64,000 bases of DNA from BCD1 sp965230565 (GTDB lineage: Bacteria > Bacteroidota > Bacteroidia > Chitinophagales > Saprospiraceae). The DNA lies in the NCBI GenBank assembly GCA_965230565.1, contig CBDDLH010000012.1:496001-560000 (forward strand), written 5' to 3'. A model generated the notes under the pieces. It did no database searches. It had not been told where the DNA came from and was given only the letters and a program-made list of their open reading frames with translations. The translations under genes and the position numbers were made by a program. Positions 60,654 through 64,000 of this stretch are shown in pieces; position 1 is the stretch's first letter; every line of letters begins with the position of its first letter.

Positions 60654-62609
60654 ATGCAAAAATTCACCTTCATTTTATGTCTTTTCATCAGCATATCTTC
60701 ATATGCAAATGTTCAATTGCCTTTATTGTTTTCGGATGATATGGTATTACAGCGTGATAAATCTATTCCTGTATGGGGCTGGGCCGATGCAAATGAGCAA
60801 GTATCCGTTTATTTCAAGGAACAGGTTATCCATACCAAAGCGGATAAAAAGGGGAATTGGACTGTCAATCTTAAACCCGAGCAGGCTGGAGGACCATTTA
60901 AGTTTACTGTAAAAGGAAAAAATACCATCATTTTGGACAATGTGTTGGTTGGGGATGTTTGGATTTGCAGCGGACAATCTAATATGGAATGGCCAGTAAG
61001 CAGTGCGATGAATTTTGATCAGGAATTGAAGGATGCGGATTTTCCCATGATTCGTCATTTTTTAGTTGAACGGGATATGAGTGGAATCCCAAAATCAAAA
61101 TTAAAAAATGGACAATGGGAAGTTTGCAATAAAAACACTGTTGGTGGATTTACTGCAGTTGGGTATTTTTTTGCTAAAAAATTGCATAAGGAAACTAACA
61201 TCCCCATTGGGATTATCCACACGTCCTGGGGAGGTACTTGTGTTGAAACCTGGACGAGTAAAGAAGCCTTCCAGGGAAGCCAGGAATTTAGTGAAATGAT
61301 TGCAGGTTTACCTTCAATTGATATCGATGCATTGGCAAAAAATCAAAAGGAATTGATTACCAAACGAATAGAAAAAGTCCTGGGTTCGAAAATAGCTGCA
61401 CAAGAAGAAACGCTGTTTAAAGAACCTGGTTTTAATGATGTTAACTGGCCCGAAATGCAGGCCCCCGGACTTTGGGAAACACAACAATTAATAGGTGTAG
61501 ACGGGGTGGTCTGGATGCGAAAAACAGTCGAGATATCAAAAGAAGATGCTCATAAACCTGCTGAGATTGCCTTAGCAAAAATAGACGACGATGATATAAC
61601 CTATATCAATGGCATTGAAGTCGGGGCGACAAACAGATATGATACAAAAAGAGTTTATGAAATTCCTGCTCAGATTTTGAAAGAAGGGAAAAATGTAATA
61701 GCCATTAGGATTGTGGATTACGTTGGAGGTGGAGGAATTTGGGGAGATGAAGCTGATTTAAAATTAACGACTCAGAGCGCTGTAATCCCATTGTCCGGTG
61801 AATGGAAATTTAATGTGGTGGAAATAATAAGTAGCTTATCTCCCAATAGCTACCCTTCATTATTATACAACGCTATGGTAAATCCGCTAATTCCCTATGC
61901 TTTCCAGGGGGTATTATGGTACCAGGGTGAGGCCAATGTAGGCAGAGCGGAACAATACAAAAAAGCATTTCCTTTGATGATAGAAGACTGGAGACAAAAA
62001 TGGGGCCAGGGTGACTTCCCGTTCTATTTTGTGCAATTATCCAGTTTTAATGAACATAACGGTAACAGCAATAAAGGCAGTAAATGGGCGGAGCTCAGAG
62101 AAGCTCAAACGCAGGCTTTACAAACGGTTCCAAAAACCGGGATGTGTGTTACTACGGATATTGGAAACGCTGATGACATTCATCCTACCAATAAACAAGA
62201 TGTGGGAAAAAGGCTTGCAGCCATTGCTTTAAATCAGGTTTATAAAAAGGATATTGTCTTTAGCGGTCCTATCTATAAATCGATGGAAGTAAAGGAAAAG
62301 AAAATTGTTATAACTTTTGATCATATTGGAAGCGGACTCACAACTCCGGATAAATATGGTTATCTCCGAGGGTTTGAAATAGCGGGGAAAGATAAAGTTT
62401 TTCATTTTGCGAAAGCACATATCCGGAACAACAAAGTCGTTGTTTACCATGAAAGCATAACTGCTCCTGTGGCTGTTCGTTTCGGTTGGGCCGACGATGC
62501 TGGTGAATGTAACCTCTATAATGTTGAATCGTTTCCGGCTTCTCCTTTTAGAACCGATGATTGGCCACTTATTACAAAGGACGAAAGTTATTTTATTGAG
62601 GTGAAATAA
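60654..62609 (+). CDS. SASA-type acetylesterase, CE20-like
   Basis: The ATG at 60654 gives 651 residues with a signal peptide (MQKFTFILCLFISISSYA); the longer frame needs GTG at 60606 inside the fucosidase gene. SGNH fold: nucleophile Ser109 in ICSGQSNMEWP, HTSWGGTCVETW, WYQGEANVGRAEQYK, and the Asp507-x-x-His510 pair in DDIHPTN. A jelly-roll sugar-binding-like insert (about 285-385, VVWMRKTVEI...NVIAIRIVDYVGG) splits the catalytic domain. That is also the layout of CE20, founded on a Xanthomonas xyloglucan acetylesterase. It should remove acetyl groups from xyloglucan side chains. Last gene of the locus. Confidence 0.87.
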   Translation: MQKFTFILCLFISISSYANVQLPLLFSDDMVLQRDKSIPVWGWADANEQVSVYFKEQVIHTKADKKGNWTVNLKPEQAGGPFKFTVKGKNTIILDNVLVGDVWICSGQSNMEWPVSSAMNFDQELKDADFPMIRHFLVERDMSGIPKSKLKNGQWEVCNKNTVGGFTAVGYFFAKKLHKETNIPIGIIHTSWGGTCVETWTSKEAFQGSQEFSEMIAGLPSIDIDALAKNQKELITKRIEKVLGSKIAAQEETLFKEPGFNDVNWPEMQAPGLWETQQLIGVDGVVWMRKTVEISKEDAHKPAEIALAKIDDDDITYINGIEVGATNRYDTKRVYEIPAQILKEGKNVIAIRIVDYVGGGGIWGDEADLKLTTQSAVIPLSGEWKFNVVEIISSLSPNSYPSLLYNAMVNPLIPYAFQGVLWYQGEANVGRAEQYKKAFPLMIEDWRQKWGQGDFPFYFVQLSSFNEHNGNSNKGSKWAELREAQTQALQTVPKTGMCVTTDIGNADDIHPTNKQDVGKRLAAIALNQVYKKDIVFSGPIYKSMEVKEKKIVITFDHIGSGLTTPDKYGYLRGFEIAGKDKVFHFAKAHIRNNKVVVYHESITAPVAVRFGWADDAGECNLYNVESFPASPFRTDDWPLITKDESYFIEVK

Positions 62610-63030
62610 GGTGAACATTTGGGTTTGATTTTTATTGGTGAGTGTCTCATCCTCAACCCTGTTTTGCTCAAATTCGAAGCATCACTGCCGATCATTTTTT
62701 AGTGTTTTACCGTTTATCCGTCTTGTATAAATAACTGTTTGTTTGGAGGAATACCTTCCAACGAAAAGGAAGCATATCCAAAAAAGTCCATCTTCGTAAC
62801 CAAGTCTTTGACACCGTCTGGCACCTTTAGCTGTTTTTTTTTTTCTCATAAAAATCTTCAAATCAGATAAGAGCGGAATCGCCCCCGGGTGCCCCTATAT
62901 TTGTGTCAACGAAACAACAAAGAATTTCTAAAATTGAAAAATAAGATATGAGGTAAATATACAATTGAGTTTTGAGGGATATCAGTTCTCTCGCTCTGAA
63001 GTTTATTTATTAATCAAAAAAATCTTTCCC
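62610..63030. other. Intergenic region without a recognised gene
   Basis: This 421-bp gap after the xyloglucan locus shows a small imperfect hairpin (TTTGGAGG-AATA-CCTTCCAA, about 62741-62760), a run of T residues at 62834-62844, and a TAnnTTTG box at 62896. No coding frame was convincing. Confidence 0.5.
62896..62903 (+). promoter_or_regulatory. Candidate -7 box of the DUF4382 gene
   Basis: TATATTTG (62896-62903) matches TAnnTTTG and implies a leader of roughly 120 nt. No -33 TTG was found. Confidence 0.45.
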
Positions 63031-64000
63031 ATGAGTTTACAAAAAGTTTTGAATTTGAAAGGGGTTTTATTATTAGCGCTTTCACTGATGTTTACAAGTT
63101 GTTCCAAAGATGATATGCCAGATGAAACTACAGGAGAAGTAGCCTTTGAAATGACGGATGCTCCCATTGACGACACCAATGTTAAAGGCGTTTTCGTGAC
63201 TGTTGTTGCTGTGACCGTTGATGGAGAAGCTATTAGTGATTTCCAGGGAGCTGCCACCATTGACCTTATGGCTTACCAAAACGGTAATACTAAAGCACTC
63301 GGCCTGGCCAATCTGGAGGCAGGAACTTATAGCCAGGTTGGACTTGTCCTCGATTATGACATGGATGCCAGCGGTAATTCTCCGGGCTGTTATGTCTTAA
63401 CCAATGACAATGCAAAACACGAACTTCAGGCCACGGCCAGTTCAACGAATGAAATTATCCTAAATGCTTCTGACTTTGAAGTGGAGGAGAATAGTACCAG
63501 TAAAATGGTCATAGACTTTGATATTCGTAAAGCTATTGCTGCCGAGGCGAATAGTTCAAATGAAGATCAATACAATTTTGTGACCGATTCGGAATTGAAA
63601 AGTTCTCTACGATTGGTGAAAAAAGAAGAGTCTTCAGCCATGGAAGGCGAAGTTGCGGATAATTTAGGCGTGGCCGGTGACAGGATTGTGGTTTACGCTT
63701 ACAAAAAGGGAACTTTTAATGAAGCTACTGAAGCATCAGGTCAGGGACAGAGCCAGATATGGTTTAAAAATGCCGTGACAAGTGCTGTAGTGGCACAAGA
63801 CGGAAGTTATAATCTGTCGTTTCTGGAAGAAGGAGAATATGAGTTGCATTTTGTCGGCTACGAAGATTCAGATAATGATGGAAAAATGGAAGTAAAAGGA
63901 AAACTACAAGTGTCGGCAACAGGCGTACTGGATATTTTAGGTATTCAATTAAGCAGTGCTGCCCAGGTAAGTATCGACGTTGCGGTTTTGGCGGTTATTC
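63031..64000 (+). CDS. DUF4382 domain lipoprotein (C-terminus beyond window)
   Basis: From the ATG at 63031 the frame stays open for 323 codons to the edge. The lipobox is MFTS-Cys24 followed by SKDD. Residues about 33-200 match the DUF4382 pattern: GEVAFEMTDAPIDDTNVKGVFVTVVAVTVDG and LEAGTYSQVGLVLD. After that comes an Ig/carboxypeptidase-regulatory-like beta segment (MEGEVADNLGVAGDRIVVYAYKKG). Function of the family is unknown; it is common in surface proteins of Bacteroidota. It has its own putative promoter and is probably not part of the xyloglucan locus. Confidence 0.85.
   Translation, partial: MSLQKVLNLKGVLLLALSLMFTSCSKDDMPDETTGEVAFEMTDAPIDDTNVKGVFVTVVAVTVDGEAISDFQGAATIDLMAYQNGNTKALGLANLEAGTYSQVGLVLDYDMDASGNSPGCYVLTNDNAKHELQATASSTNEIILNASDFEVEENSTSKMVIDFDIRKAIAAEANSSNEDQYNFVTDSELKSSLRLVKKEESSAMEGEVADNLGVAGDRIVVYAYKKGTFNEATEASGQGQSQIWFKNAVTSAVVAQDGSYNLSFLEEGEYELHFVGYEDSDNDGKMEVKGKLQVSATGVLDILGIQLSSAAQVSIDVAVLAVI

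Noticed and set aside
1..64000. CRISPR arrays, tRNA and rRNA genes, insertion sequences, prophage
   Set aside because: No regularly spaced repeats of CRISPR length, no cloverleaf-like sequences and no transposase or phage genes were seen; the only tyrosine recombinase is of housekeeping Xer type.

Overview
The window comes from a Bacteroidota genome, most likely Saprospiria-like (Lewinella/Haliscomenobacter type), but nothing here fixes the genus. The signs are SusC/SusD transport, a giant hybrid two-component regulator, type IX secretion (T9SS) C-terminal sorting domains, many lipoproteins, TAnnTTTG -7 promoter boxes with few Shine-Dalgarno sites, and bacterial caspase/CHAT genes. No tRNA, rRNA, CRISPR array, insertion sequence or prophage gene was seen.

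Left part (1-9.5 kb) is housekeeping: two OmpH/Skp periplasmic chaperones (the first cut by the window edge), an isolated histidine ammonia-lyase, an M48 lipoprotein metalloprotease, topoisomerase IV subunit B and Lon. At 9.5-15.7 kb a leftward three-gene run encodes an EAD11-CHAT protease-like protein, a caspase-family protein carrying a degenerate SGNH-hydrolase domain, and a secreted CotH-kinase-like protein. The two caspase-clan genes are the best candidate here for an undescribed conflict or signalling system.

The middle (15.8-37.8 kb) holds manA, a small orphan ORF inside a nest of REP-like palindromes, a PorE-like envelope protein ending in a SPOR rather than an OmpA domain, purN, xerD, a DUF7009-type gene, prfC, purD, a three-gene run of parvulin/SurA-type periplasmic folding factors, a Tas-like aldo-keto reductase, an OmpP1/FadL-type porin, an extraordinary Tyr/Trp-rich then Arg-Ser-repeat protein, proS and yifB (comM).

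The right part (37.9-62.6 kb) is a complete xyloglucan utilisation locus. A leftward hybrid two-component system faces a rightward run of SusC, SusD, a surface glycan-binding lipoprotein, a T9SS-exported GH74 endo-xyloglucanase, a GH31 alpha-xylosidase with a PA14 insert, a GH3 beta-glucosidase, a GH42 beta-galactosidase, a GH29 alpha-L-fucosidase and a CE20-like acetylesterase. Together they can cut the backbone outside the cell, import oligosaccharides, and remove acetyl, fucosyl, galactosyl, xylosyl and glucosyl units. A perfect 12-bp direct repeat with 22-bp period sits just upstream of the susC -7 box and is a strong candidate for the regulator's operator. The window ends in a truncated DUF4382 lipoprotein gene.

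Several starts were moved from TTG/GTG codons to in-frame ATGs giving a proper signal peptide or domain start (manA, surA, susC, GH3, CE20, caspase, CHAT genes). The intergenic regions hold at least three dispersed repeat families and many strong bidirectional terminators.
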